DNA from: Novosphingobium nitrogenifigens DSM 19370
Lineage (GTDB): Bacteria; Pseudomonadota; Alphaproteobacteria; Sphingomonadales; Sphingomonadaceae
Direction: 5' to 3'
DNA length: 64,000 nt
NCBI RefSeq assembly: GCF_000192575.1
Contig: NZ_GL876933.1
Location: 401,796 to 465,795 of the forward strand
Made by a program: the position numbers and the translations under genes. Below are positions 45,611-54,629 of the stretch, in pieces. The notes under the pieces were generated by a model, which worked only from the letters and a program-made list of their open reading frames with translations, searched no databases and had not been told where the DNA came from. Numbering within the stretch: position 1 is the stretch's first letter; each line of letters opens with the position of its first letter.

Positions 45611-46738
45611 TCAGTCGGCGGCAGTTTCCTCGACGGGGTTCAACGGTCCTTTGACCATGCCGACCCATTCCCGCCACAACAGCATCAGCACGGCAATGAT
45701 CGCAGGCCCCATGACGAGGCCGATCAAACCCCATGTCTCGATGCCGCCGAGAATGCCGAGCAGGACCCACAGGAACGGCAGGCGAGTCGCTCCGCCGATG
45801 AAGGCCGGGCGCACGAAATGGTCGGCGACGAAAATGACGACGATACCGATGACCAGCACGATTCCCGCCGCAAGGATGGAGCCGTCGGCAACGAGCAGGC
45901 CTGCTGCCGCAGCGACCGCAACCATGGCGCCGAAGGGAATGGCCGAGAGGAGCCCGGTCAGAAGGCCGAGCAAGGCCGCATGGGTAACGCCGGAAAGCTC
46001 ATAGGCGAATCCCAGCAGGACGCCTTCGCCAAAGCCGACGATGACGAGGCCGTTCACGGTGCCGCGAATCGCTTGTGCCGCCTGATGCGCGACTCGCTCG
46101 CCCGCCTCGCCGAACGCGCGACGGCTGCCGATGCGCAAGGCCTGTGCCACGCTCGTCCCGTCGCGCAGGAGGAAGAACAGCGTCAACAGCATGAAAAACA
46201 AGAGAATCAACCGATGGGCGAGGCCCCCCAGGATCTTTTCGCCGGTCTGGAGATGCATGTCGGTCGCCCGGTGCGAAAGGCGGCTGATGCTTTCGGGTGT
46301 CCCGAGGTAGGATTGCCACCAGGCGGCCAGGTGATCGCCATAGGGCAAATGTGCCACGAAGTCCGGCACCGGCACCCCTTGCGTATTGGCGGTGGCCAAC
46401 CATTGCGTCGCGGCCATGCTGTCGTGGATGACCGCGCTTGCGACCATGACCATCGGCACGACGAAGATCAGCAGGACCAGCAGTGTGAACAGGATCGGCA
46501 ACGCGAGCCCGCGCCCTGACGGCCAGTGGGCGGCGCAGCGTTCGTGGATCGGCCACAGCGATATCGCGAAGATCCCGCCCCAGCCCAAGGCAGGCAGGAA
46601 CGGATGCAATGTCCAGATCCCGGCCAAAACGAGAACCGCGACGGCACACATCCCGGCGATTCGCTGTCCTTGCGACCATCGGTGGGGTGTGGTCGCTATC
46701 CAGCTGCCGGGAGCCGCATTCTCGGTGTCTTCGGTCAT
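45611..46738 (-). CDS. AI-2E family transporter (PerM-like)
   Basis: A 375-residue inner-membrane protein with about seven hydrophobic segments, of the AI-2E/PerM family. The long soluble insert (about 130-200) and the pair FLLRDGTSVAQAL and GTVNGLVIVGFGEG are typical. Substrates of characterised members vary (AI-2 export, Na+/H+ exchange). The start at 46738 is supported by an upstream GAGG; an ATG at 46795 would add 19 residues. Confidence 0.85.
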   Translation of the reverse strand: MTEDTENAAPGSWIATTPHRWSQGQRIAGMCAVAVLVLAGIWTLHPFLPALGWGGIFAISLWPIHERCAAHWPSGRGLALPILFTLLVLLIFVVPMVMVASAVIHDSMAATQWLATANTQGVPVPDFVAHLPYGDHLAAWWQSYLGTPESISRLSHRATDMHLQTGEKILGGLAHRLILLFFMLLTLFFLLRDGTSVAQALRIGSRRAFGEAGERVAHQAAQAIRGTVNGLVIVGFGEGVLLGFAYELSGVTHAALLGLLTGLLSAIPFGAMVAVAAAAGLLVADGSILAAGIVLVIGIVVIFVADHFVRPAFIGGATRLPFLWVLLGILGGIETWGLIGLVMGPAIIAVLMLLWREWVGMVKGPLNPVEETAAD

Positions 46739-46888
46739 GCCTCGTGGGTAGCCTAGCGTCGTCGCGGGCGCCACATCGGTCCGTCGATCGGACATGATGC
46801 CGGACGATTTTTCGCGGACGCAGTGCAATGCAGTAAACATTTGCTGACGGAATCGTGCGATAGCACTGTGATGGTTAACGGGACGGGT

Positions 46889-48682
46889 ATGGCAGAATCG
46901 CGAAGGGGGCGTTCATACGCGCCTCTGGGACTGCTGTTTCTGTTTTTGTCGATCATGGGTGGGGCTGTTTTTCCGTCCGCACGTGCGGTTGCCCGGACTC
47001 TCGGCTCCGGCTTGTGCCATGCGGTAGCGGGGGCGCCGGGAACGCCCGATGCGGTCGTTCCGGACTTCCGGTGCAGCGGCGAGCCGCAGGGGTATCAGCA
47101 AGGCACCTTGTGGTTGCGCGTCGATCTCGCCCGGTCTGATCGGGTTGGGCCTGCTCGAGACGGGGTGGCGCTCATGTTGCACAACACTCGCTTCGACCGT
47201 CTGCGTGTCGGTTTTGTCTATGCCGATGGTCTGACGCAGTGGCAGCAGGTCGCGACCGGGGCATTCGGTGCCCATTGGCGGGCGGGGGGGCAGATCCTGT
47301 TCTCCGCGCCCGATCGTCGCGTTGCGCCTGTCGCGCTGGTGCTGCGGTTCGACCGGCTGGCGAGCGTCCACCTCTTGCGCATGCGTTTGCTTGGAGTGGA
47401 CGAAGCCAATCTTCAGGCGAACGTGCTGGCCGCTGCCGTCGGTTGTGCTCTGACGCTGCTGTTTCTGGGGGCGATCTATAATACCGCGCTGGCCATTGCC
47501 GTCCGACGGCAGTTTCCGGCCTGGCTCGGCGCGTGGGCTGCCTGCATGGTGCTCTGGGGCTTTTTCTGGTCCCAGTTCGATCTCCTGATGAATGGCGCGC
47601 TGGCGGGCGCGCCATCCTCCCAGATTTGCACGGCGCTCGCCTGCCTCGCGGTGACTCTGGCGACGCAGGGGGCGGTGACTGCACTCGCGCGCGACACGGT
47701 GCCGGTGGCGCTTCGCCGAGTCACGATCGGATGCGGTCTGGCCACGGGTGCTCTGGGCATTCCGGCGAGTTTGGTCCGGGGCAGTTCCATCGACGCCTGG
47801 GGCGCAGTGCTGGGGATCGCGACTCTTGCCGATCTCGTTGCGGTCGCGCTGTGCCTTGGCATTGCATGGCGGCGCGGCAGCGGCGAGGCACGGGCCTTTG
47901 CCGGGGCCTGGGCAGTGCCGATGGTGGTGTTGGCGACCACACAAGTGGTCGATACCGCCTCGCTGTTCTGGGGCGGCGGGGCGCAGATGCTGGTCCTGCT
48001 CGGCGCCACCTGGCAGACACTGTGGATCTCGGTCGCGGCAACGCATCGTCTGACCCGGATCAGGCTCGAACGCGACCGGGCGCGTCAGGCCGAAGCGACG
48101 GCCCACGAACTGGCGCGTCGCGATCCCCTGACGGGATTGCGCAACCGGCGCGGATTGGTCGAGGCAGTCGACGCCATGATCGGGCAAGGCGAGGATGAAC
48201 ACAGTCCGTTCGCCCTGCTGCTTGTCGATGTCGACAAGTTCAAGACGATCAACGACACGCATGGGCACGAAGTCGGGGATCAGGTCCTGTGCCGACTGGC
48301 CGGACGATTGAGCCGCTGGGACGGCGCCATGTGCGCGGTCGCCCGTTTCGGCGGCGAGGAATTCGCGATGGTGGTAGTGGGGCTGTCCGGTCCGGTCCTC
48401 ACCCAATTTGCCGATCGCGTGCGGCAGGAAGTGGCGGAATGCGACCACGGGCCCGCGCTCAGGGCCGTGACGGTCAGCATCGGCATCGCCGAAGCGCGCG
48501 GGGCGGCCGATTTCCAGAGCCTTTATCGCCTTGCCGATGAAGCGCTCTATCGCGCGAAGCAGGCGGGACGCAATTGCGTGATGAGCGCGGGACGTCCGGG
48601 TGGGGACGGGATCTTGCCGGCGTCGATGGAAAGGGAGTTGGAGCGGGTAGAGCGAGTCAGCCTGAAACATACATATTCCTGA
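46889..48682 (+). CDS. Membrane-bound diguanylate cyclase (7TM-type sensor with GGDEF domain)
   Basis: A 597-residue enzyme making cyclic di-GMP. A signal or first helix (about 10-35), an extracytoplasmic beta-type sensory domain (about 50-190), seven likely membrane helices (about 200-410), then a coiled linker and a GGDEF domain (about 430-575) with RRDPLTGLRNRRG, DVDKFKTINDTHGH and the catalytic FGGEEFAM. The signature is intact; no EAL domain follows. GGACGGG supports the ATG at 46889; an earlier ATG at 46871 is possible. Confidence 0.88.
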   Translation: MAESRRGRSYAPLGLLFLFLSIMGGAVFPSARAVARTLGSGLCHAVAGAPGTPDAVVPDFRCSGEPQGYQQGTLWLRVDLARSDRVGPARDGVALMLHNTRFDRLRVGFVYADGLTQWQQVATGAFGAHWRAGGQILFSAPDRRVAPVALVLRFDRLASVHLLRMRLLGVDEANLQANVLAAAVGCALTLLFLGAIYNTALAIAVRRQFPAWLGAWAACMVLWGFFWSQFDLLMNGALAGAPSSQICTALACLAVTLATQGAVTALARDTVPVALRRVTIGCGLATGALGIPASLVRGSSIDAWGAVLGIATLADLVAVALCLGIAWRRGSGEARAFAGAWAVPMVVLATTQVVDTASLFWGGGAQMLVLLGATWQTLWISVAATHRLTRIRLERDRARQAEATAHELARRDPLTGLRNRRGLVEAVDAMIGQGEDEHSPFALLLVDVDKFKTINDTHGHEVGDQVLCRLAGRLSRWDGAMCAVARFGGEEFAMVVVGLSGPVLTQFADRVRQEVAECDHGPALRAVTVSIGIAEARGAADFQSLYRLADEALYRAKQAGRNCVMSAGRPGGDGILPASMERELERVERVSLKHTYS

Positions 48683-48900
48683 GAGTAGGCGTATAGTATG
48701 TGGACAGGCATCGTCCATCAGGTCGTAGAGATAGATTATATCTCTGAATTTGATAATGTTTTGGCGAAGCGCTGGGGTGCTTCGGACGGAAGCGGCAAGG
48801 ACCGTTCCGTCAATTCGATTCCCACTTTCTGCTTCATATGCGCCGACAGCTGCGGACTGGAGGCGTTACCGCCTGATCCCGGGATACCACCGCCAAAACG

Positions 48901-48965
48901 AAAAACCGCTGGAAGGGCGGCAACCCTTACCAGCGGTCCTGTCGATAGCTTGGCGGCGTATCGTG
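48901..48965 (-). ncRNA. Antisense RNA (ctRNA-like) controlling repC
   Basis: On the minus strand a stem-loop CCGCTGG..CCAGCGG (48906-48936, with inner AAGGG/CCCTT and one bulged base) is followed by TTTTTCGTTTT, a strong terminator. A promoter lies upstream at 48970-48998, giving an RNA of about 65 nt read against the repC leader. This matches the counter-transcribed RNAs of repABC/repC plasmids, which limit RepC synthesis and hence copy number. Inference from structure and position. Confidence 0.72.
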
Positions 48966-48969
48966 GGAT

Positions 48970-48998
48970 TTTTTACGGTAGCTCTGTCAACCATGCAA
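48970..48998 (-). promoter_or_regulatory. Promoter of the antisense RNA
   Basis: Minus strand: -35 TTGCAT (48998-48993) and -10 TAAAAA (48975-48970), 17-base spacer. A perfect TTGACA hexamer overlaps (48990-48985) but has no -10 at the right distance. Confidence 0.6.
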
Positions 48999-49023
48999 GT
49001 GTAAACCGCTCGGGCGGTGCCGC

Positions 49024-50241
49024 ATGAGCGCCGCGGTTGCCAAATCCCCCGCGCCCTCACTGGGGCTGCGCATCCATGTCACCCTGCCAGAAAAGGTTTC
49101 CGCCAAGACCCTACACCGCTGGGTTAAGGGGATGCGGAGCGAATACAAGCTTTCGCAGACCGCGCTGGTTTTGCTCGAAACACTGATCGACAAATGCCGT
49201 GTCAGCGACTTCGAACCAGGTAGCCTCTGCGGCGTCTGGGAAAGTCCCTGCCGATTGGCCGAAGCAATCGGCGTCAGCACGCGGGTGCTCAATAACGCCG
49301 AGAACCAGCTGATCAAGGCCGGGCTGATCGCACGCACGACCACCGGCAAGGGCCGCCGCTTCGGGCAACGCGGCGAGAATGACAAGATCATCACGCTGTT
49401 CGGCATCAGCCTCGCGCCGATGGTGAACGGCTACGAGAAAATCCTCGCCAAGCGCCAGGCGCAAGCGTTGGCGCAGAAGGCCCGCACCGCCCTCCGCGCC
49501 GAGATCGGGGCACTGCGTCAGGCGATCCGTCAGGCCTCGCCCGCCGCTATGGCGCAGGCAGAGCATGTCCTGCCCGGCGGGCGCACCTCGTGCATCACCA
49601 GCATCGAGCGGCTGGAGCAGATCAAGGCCGATCTGGAAGCGGTGTTGGTCGCGATTTCCACACCGTCCGGTGAGCAGGAAACCGCCGACCGGTCGGAAGA
49701 TTTCACCCGACCAGATACTTCCTCAAGCAACCTTCTTCATAACTGTAGGCCGGCGCGTGGCTTGCAATCGGATGTGGCCACGGCCCAGGCGGCCGTCAGG
49801 GTGGCCAGTGAGGACTTCCAACTGCTGGTTGCAACGCAAGGCGGCCCCAGCTGGCCGAACATTGTGCGAGCGGCCGAACTCAGCTCTCGGCGCCTCGGCA
49901 TCAAGCCCCGACAATGGGGAACTGCTTGCGCGTTGCTCGGCAGGGAGGCGTCCGCGCTCTGCGTGCTGATCATCGACCGCAACGCGCGGCTTGCCGATGA
50001 CCATCCGTATCGAGCGCGATCCGCGCTCGGCTGCTGGCATGGGCTCACTAGACACCTAGCCAAAGGGGCGACCAACATGCGCGGCCTGCTGATGTCGGTC
50101 GACGATCTGCCAGCGAATGCGAGCCTGCCAGATGGCTTCGGTGCCCAGGCGGCTTCCGCCAATCCTTTCGCACAAGCGTTCCATCGCCTTGCGCGCGGCC
50201 GGCGAGAGTTTTCCCGACAGTACCATCGGGAGGATCTATGA
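49024..50241 (+). CDS. repC: Plasmid replication initiator, RepC family
   Basis: A 405-residue replication protein. The N-terminal winged-helix region (about 15-140) contains LHRWVKGMRSEYKLSQTALVLLETLIDKC and FEPGSLCGVWESPCRLAEAIGVSTRVLNNAENQLIKAGLI, a layout matching RepC N-terminal domains of alphaproteobacterial plasmids. A central coiled region (145-215) and a basic C-terminal part follow. No repA or repB precedes it, so this is a repC-only replicon. Its expression is probably limited by the antisense RNA upstream. Confidence 0.82.
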   Translation: MSAAVAKSPAPSLGLRIHVTLPEKVSAKTLHRWVKGMRSEYKLSQTALVLLETLIDKCRVSDFEPGSLCGVWESPCRLAEAIGVSTRVLNNAENQLIKAGLIARTTTGKGRRFGQRGENDKIITLFGISLAPMVNGYEKILAKRQAQALAQKARTALRAEIGALRQAIRQASPAAMAQAEHVLPGGRTSCITSIERLEQIKADLEAVLVAISTPSGEQETADRSEDFTRPDTSSSNLLHNCRPARGLQSDVATAQAAVRVASEDFQLLVATQGGPSWPNIVRAAELSSRRLGIKPRQWGTACALLGREASALCVLIIDRNARLADDHPYRARSALGCWHGLTRHLAKGATNMRGLLMSVDDLPANASLPDGFGAQAASANPFAQAFHRLARGRREFSRQYHREDL

Positions 50242-50471
50242 CTTTAGAGGCTAAATCGGCAGCACCCCTGATGTACGGCGCAGTCTACAGCGATGCACCA
50301 GCCATGAGCTGGGCCGGCAGCTACTTCTACGTCCGCTTCCAACACCACGCGCCGTTTTACACCCGGCCTGCTCCACCAACCCCCATCACCTGGGCGGACA
50401 TTGCGGCGATCTACGCCGAGCTTCCGCCCGTGCGGTCGCAGCCAGTCAGCTCTCATGAGGATCATATATGA
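50238..50471 (+). CDS. Hypothetical protein overlapping repC
   Basis: A 77-residue ORF whose ATG overlaps the repC stop (ATGA). It is rich in Pro, Ala, Tyr and Trp, with no recognisable domain. The coupling suggests a real gene of the replication unit. Function unknown. Confidence 0.5.
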   Translation: MTLEAKSAAPLMYGAVYSDAPAMSWAGSYFYVRFQHHAPFYTRPAPPTPITWADIAAIYAELPPVRSQPVSSHEDHI

Positions 50472-50768
50472 CATCGGTCCACCCCCTGCGCCCCGTGGGG
50501 TGCTATGGCCTTACAGGCCCCAAAATCGGCTCGCATGCGAAAGTGTCGGGGCAATCCCATACCCATGATCACGAAAGGAAGGGGCACACAAAACGCTGGT
50601 CTCCAGCCTTGTTGGAAGGTGGCGAGAATGGCGGATTTTGGCGGTTCTACCCTCTAGCTAGCGCGCAACTCTCGCGAAACAAGTTAAGTGCGCGCGTGGG
50701 TTGCGCTAGCCGCTTTGGATATTTTCTATCTATAACAGCCACTTGCGCTCTAGCCGCAGGAGGTGGGC
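50472..50768. other. Non-coding stretch with oriT candidate (297 bp)
   Basis: An open frame (50468-50776) spans this stretch but has a low-complexity, non-protein-like content. The right half is dominated by overlapping inverted repeats and is better read as a transfer origin and leader of the mobilisation operon. Confidence 0.5.
50657..50710. other. oriT: Candidate origin of transfer (oriT)
   Basis: Nested inverted repeats: outer GCTAGCGC (50657-50664) with GCGCTAGC (50703-50710), inner GCGCGCA (50661-50667) with TGCGCGC (50689-50695), and AACT (50667-50670) with AGTT (50682-50685). It lies about 60 bases upstream of the relaxase operon, the usual position of oriT. The nick site is not determined. 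Confidence 0.6.
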
Positions 50769-51566
50769 ATGAGTAAGCCACCGGTCGGCAAGACAGACTC
50801 GATCAACGTCAAATACGGTCCTGAACTGGTGGGCGCGATTGACGACCTGGCCGATGCACAGGGTATCCACCGCTCAAACCTATTGCGCCAGCTGGCAGTC
50901 GAGGCTGTCACCGCCCACCGCGATGGCCGCCCGCTCTTCACCCACTCCACCGCCCCGACAGACCTCGCAAGCCTCGGCGAACTGGCCGCGCAACTGGCGG
51001 CGCTTAACATAGAGCTGGACCGCGCCTTGCGCGACCATGACCGCAGGGTCGGCAAACTGGAGCGCCGCTGGAACGCGGGCGAGGAAGCTACCCAAGCGGC
51101 TTACGAACGCCTGGTGCTGCAACTGCGCGAGCAGCTTCAGCATTGCTACCAGCCATTCCACGATTATGTGAACGGGCTCCAGTCTGCGCTCATCGGACGA
51201 TTGGATGCACTGGATGCCAGCGTGGCTGAGCATCCGAGGCTTACCGAAATCAGCACCCGCCTCACCACGCTTGCCGACGCGGTCAAAAAGGCCCGTCCGC
51301 ATATTACCTACCGCTTTGATGACATCGCGTTTGCCTGGTGGGAACTGCTTGGCCTTGCATCCATAGGCTTCGTGTTCAGCGCATTTTCGCTGCTGCTGGC
51401 GGCTAAAATACTCCCTGACTCGTGGCTGGCCAACCCCATAACCGTCGGCATGTTTGGCAGCACGAGCAACGCCATCTGCGCTCTCTACGAGCAGGCCAAC
51501 GGCGTGAGGTCCTGCCCTTCTTTCACATTTACCGAGATCGATACGAGCCGGGGGCACCGCAAATGA
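50769..51566 (+). CDS. Mobilisation accessory protein: ribbon-helix-helix with membrane anchor
   Basis: A 265-residue protein. The N terminus (SINVKYGPELVGAIDDLADAQGIHRSNLLRQLAVEAV) fits a ribbon-helix-helix DNA-binding fold. A long coiled coil (about 60-175) follows, then one or two hydrophobic helices (about 200-222). This is the layout of accessory relaxosome proteins, which bind oriT. AGGAGG precedes the ATG at 50769; its stop overlaps the relaxase start (ATGA). Confidence 0.7.
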   Translation: MSKPPVGKTDSINVKYGPELVGAIDDLADAQGIHRSNLLRQLAVEAVTAHRDGRPLFTHSTAPTDLASLGELAAQLAALNIELDRALRDHDRRVGKLERRWNAGEEATQAAYERLVLQLREQLQHCYQPFHDYVNGLQSALIGRLDALDASVAEHPRLTEISTRLTTLADAVKKARPHITYRFDDIAFAWWELLGLASIGFVFSAFSLLLAAKILPDSWLANPITVGMFGSTSNAICALYEQANGVRSCPSFTFTEIDTSRGHRK

Positions 51567-54544
51567 TCAGCCTTGGAGCCATTTCCAGCCCGGCAGGCGC
51601 TGCTGCCTATTATACCAAAGACAATTACTACAGCGGCGCCGAAGCTGAAGCAGTCGGCCAATGGCATGGCGCGGGGGCCGAAGCGCTCGGCCTGCGCGGC
51701 GCCGTCGAAAATGCCAGCTTCGAGGCGGTGCTGGCAGGCCGTTTGCCGAATGGCGCGCAGATCAAAACCCCGGACGGCCAGGACCGCAGGGCGGGTCTTG
51801 ATCTCGTTTTCTCGTCTCCGAAAAGCCTTAGTCTTTTGGCGATGATGGGCGGCGATGAGCGATTGATCACCGCGCTACAGGAAAGCGCCAGGGCTACGCT
51901 CGATTGGGTTCAGGCCAATTTGTTGGAGGCGCGGCGGTATGACCCGCAAACCGGCCAACAAATCCCCATTAAAACCGGTAGCATGGTCGCGGCCCTTTTT
52001 ACCCACGATTTGAGCCGAAATCGCGACCCTCAAGCCCATGTTCACAGCGTGATCGCCAATGCCACGCTCAGGCCGGATGGCCAATGGCGGGCAGTGCATA
52101 ATGATCAAATTTACGAACGCCTCACCACCATCGGCGCGGTCCATAATGCCGATTTGAGAGCGCGGGTCGAAGCGCTGGGTTATCAAGTGGTACCTGCGGC
52201 CACCCCATCCTTTGGCCAATTTGAAATCGCCGGCGTTTCTAGAGAAGCCATCATGGCATTCTCTACGAGGTCTGCGGAAATTGAGGCTCACATCGAAGCG
52301 ACAGGCAGAGAAGGCACGGCTGCAGAACGGGATGTTGCAGCCAAAGCGACACGGGCAGCCAAAGATCCGGGCCAGTCACGTGACGCAGATCGCGCCGAAT
52401 GGGCGGCCCGCGCCGAAGCGATTGGCTTTGATCCTCGCCCCATCGTCGAGGCTGCCATGGCGCGGGCTGAGCGCGGAGAAACCTTGTGGTCGACGATTGT
52501 GGATCAGGTTCGGGGAGTTGCCGCCCGCGGCGTCGCGTTCGTCGAGGCGATGGGGATCAAAGCACATGAGGCCGACCCGCTGGTACCAGAGCGGCCCGGC
52601 CGTCTTTCGCCGCAGGAATGGGCTGCGGCGCAGGCCGTTGCGGCGGGTGCGAGGCACTTGTCGGAGAATCAAGCTGCTTTCAATCGCCTCGATCTTGTTC
52701 GGGCCAGTCTTAGCCTTGGCGGGCCGGTCAAAGTGGGCGAGGTCGAGGCGCGGATCGCTTCGCTGGCATCGCGCGGATTACTGATTGCCGACGCTGACGG
52801 TCAGATGGTCACCACCCAGGCGGCCGTCGCGCTGGAACGTCAAGTGCTAGCGCTTCATAATGAAGGCGTCGGGCAAGTTCGCCCGATAATCGCCAAGGGG
52901 GCTGGCCCGGAAGTTCAAAGGGTGGCGCGTGATCTTGGCCTGCGGCGTTTGTCGCCCAGACAAGAGTCAGCGGCATCGCTCATTCTTTCCTCAACTAATC
53001 GCACAATTGGCGTGCAGGGTGTGGCCGGCGCGGGCAAATCGACCATGCTTTTGCCGGTGGCGCGCATAGCGGAGGCCAAAGGTCATGCCGTCATCGCGCT
53101 GGCGGTCGGAACCGAGATCGCCAGAAAACTGGGCGACGACCTTAAGGTGCCATCCTTGTCGGTCGCCTCCTTCATTGGCCGCCATCGGGCCTTGCTGGAT
53201 CCATCGGCCTCCCAGTTTCTGCGCGACAGGTCGCTGACCGAATTGCGCGGCGCAGTGGTGCTGCTGGATGAAGCTTCCACCGTCGGCTCGAAGCAGGCCG
53301 CCGATTTGCTCCAGATCGCCAACACCGCAAAGGTGGCGCGACTGGCCCAGGTCGGGGATGTCCGCCAGCATGGTGCGGTGTCAGCGGGCAAGCCCTTCAT
53401 CGACGCGCAAAAAGCTGGAATGCAGACGGCCGAGGTGACCGAAAATGTCCGCGCTAAATCCGCCGTCATGCGCGAGGTAGCCACCGCGCTTGATGGTGGT
53501 GAAGTGAAACGCGCCCTTGAGGTTCTGGCCCCTGTCACGAAAGAATATCCGCGCCATGAACTCGCCGCGCGGGCCGTATCCGAGTGGGGTTGCTTGCCCA
53601 AGGAGGCCCGTGATCAGACCCTGCTGATCGCCGCTGGGCGAAAGCTGACCGCTGAACTGAACACCGAGGCGCAGAGCATCCGACAGTTCAACCAAGAATT
53701 CACCGGTCGGGCTCGCATCCACACCATTTATGACCGTGTGAACATGAGCCGTGAAGAAGCGCGGACCATGCTGCCTTATAAAGAAGGGCGGGTTGTCGAG
53801 ATCAGGGCCGATCTCATCCGTCAGGGCCTGGCCAAGGGCACCTTGGCCAAGATCGTCGGTGTGGATTGCGACAAGGTGCAGCTTGACGCCGAAGGCAAGA
53901 AGCTAACCTTGGTTCCGGGCAAACTGGCCCGCAACCTCAGCGAGGATGCCATATCGGTCTATGACGAGCGGCAGATCCGGCTCCATCCCGGTGACAAAAT
54001 CCGCTTTACCGCCAATGACCATCAGGCCGGCGTGCTCAATTCCCAGCAGGCGGTGATCGAGCAGCTAAAGGGGAACGATGTCACGGTCCGGCTTGGCGAT
54101 GACCGCAAACTCGATCTTGCGCTCGATAGCCTGACGATGCGCAAATCTGACCTAGCCTATGCCATCAATGCCTATGCCGTGCAGGGCCTGACCACGCCCA
54201 ATGGCATCGTCGTGATGGACAGCAAGGACAAAATGCTGGCTTCTTCGCGCAATCTCCATGTCGCGCTGACCCGTATCGCCGAGAACCCCAAGCTGTTTGT
54301 GGATAGTGGCACGGGCCTCGAGCGGGCCGTTGAGCGCAACCCCGCAACCAAGACGTCGGCGCTCGAAATCTATCGCGAGCAAAGCGGCTTCAACCAACAG
54401 ATCAGGGCTGAATCCGCCGCCCGTTGGCGCGCCGTGATGAGCAGCCCGGCCATGCAACCAGAAAATCTGCGGGCCTATCCCGATGAACACAAGGGACCAC
54501 AGCGCCCTGATGTTCCGGAAAAGACGAAGGAACGCGGCCTTTAG
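51563..54544 (+). CDS. traA: MobF-family relaxase-helicase (TrwC/TraA-like)
   Basis: A 993-residue relaxase-helicase that nicks oriT, stays bound to the 5' end and unwinds the transferred strand. Near the N terminus two tyrosine pairs (Y16/Y17, Y22/Y23 in AYYTKDNYYS) provide the nucleophile. The metal triad is H148, H159, H161 (FTHDLSRNRDPQAHVHSV). The helicase half has Walker A GVAGAGKST (about 490), LLDEAS and the C-terminal AVQGLTTPNG with VALTRI. It is coupled to the accessory gene. No coupling protein or type IV secretion genes follow, so transfer would need a helper. Confidence 0.92.
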   Translation: MISLGAISSPAGAAAYYTKDNYYSGAEAEAVGQWHGAGAEALGLRGAVENASFEAVLAGRLPNGAQIKTPDGQDRRAGLDLVFSSPKSLSLLAMMGGDERLITALQESARATLDWVQANLLEARRYDPQTGQQIPIKTGSMVAALFTHDLSRNRDPQAHVHSVIANATLRPDGQWRAVHNDQIYERLTTIGAVHNADLRARVEALGYQVVPAATPSFGQFEIAGVSREAIMAFSTRSAEIEAHIEATGREGTAAERDVAAKATRAAKDPGQSRDADRAEWAARAEAIGFDPRPIVEAAMARAERGETLWSTIVDQVRGVAARGVAFVEAMGIKAHEADPLVPERPGRLSPQEWAAAQAVAAGARHLSENQAAFNRLDLVRASLSLGGPVKVGEVEARIASLASRGLLIADADGQMVTTQAAVALERQVLALHNEGVGQVRPIIAKGAGPEVQRVARDLGLRRLSPRQESAASLILSSTNRTIGVQGVAGAGKSTMLLPVARIAEAKGHAVIALAVGTEIARKLGDDLKVPSLSVASFIGRHRALLDPSASQFLRDRSLTELRGAVVLLDEASTVGSKQAADLLQIANTAKVARLAQVGDVRQHGAVSAGKPFIDAQKAGMQTAEVTENVRAKSAVMREVATALDGGEVKRALEVLAPVTKEYPRHELAARAVSEWGCLPKEARDQTLLIAAGRKLTAELNTEAQSIRQFNQEFTGRARIHTIYDRVNMSREEARTMLPYKEGRVVEIRADLIRQGLAKGTLAKIVGVDCDKVQLDAEGKKLTLVPGKLARNLSEDAISVYDERQIRLHPGDKIRFTANDHQAGVLNSQQAVIEQLKGNDVTVRLGDDRKLDLALDSLTMRKSDLAYAINAYAVQGLTTPNGIVVMDSKDKMLASSRNLHVALTRIAENPKLFVDSGTGLERAVERNPATKTSALEIYREQSGFNQQIRAESAARWRAVMSSPAMQPENLRAYPDEHKGPQRPDVPEKTKERGL

Positions 54545-54582
54545 CGCCCCCCCCCCTTTGGTTCCGTTCGACCCACCAATTC

Positions 54583-54629
54583 CCACATGTGCACACGCGC
54601 ACATGTGGCCATGTAAGGATGTGCACATG
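54583..54629. promoter_or_regulatory. Palindromic site upstream of parA
   Basis: A perfect 10-bp inverted repeat, CCACATGTGC (54583-54592) and GCACATGTGG (54599-54608), with spacer ACACGC; a further GTGCACATG (54621-54629) overlaps the parA start. It is probably an operator or centromere site of the partition system. Confidence 0.65.

Larger units (their letters stand above)
48683..49023. other. Intergenic region at the chromosome-plasmid junction (341 bp)
   Basis: The left edge of the plasmid-like segment falls somewhere here. The first half (48690-48850) is A/T-richer than its surroundings. The second half holds the antisense RNA gene and the repC leader. No tRNA gene, integrase or recognisable attachment repeat was found. 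Confidence 0.5.

Noticed and set aside
48683..49023. Attachment site or tRNA gene at the left edge
   Set aside because: Searched by eye for tRNA T-loop sequence and direct repeats with the right side of the element; none was convincing.
50468..50776. 102-residue frame between repC and the mobilisation operon
   Set aside because: Although its ATG overlaps the previous stop, it is full of inverted repeats and has no protein-like pattern. I read the stretch as oriT and leader.
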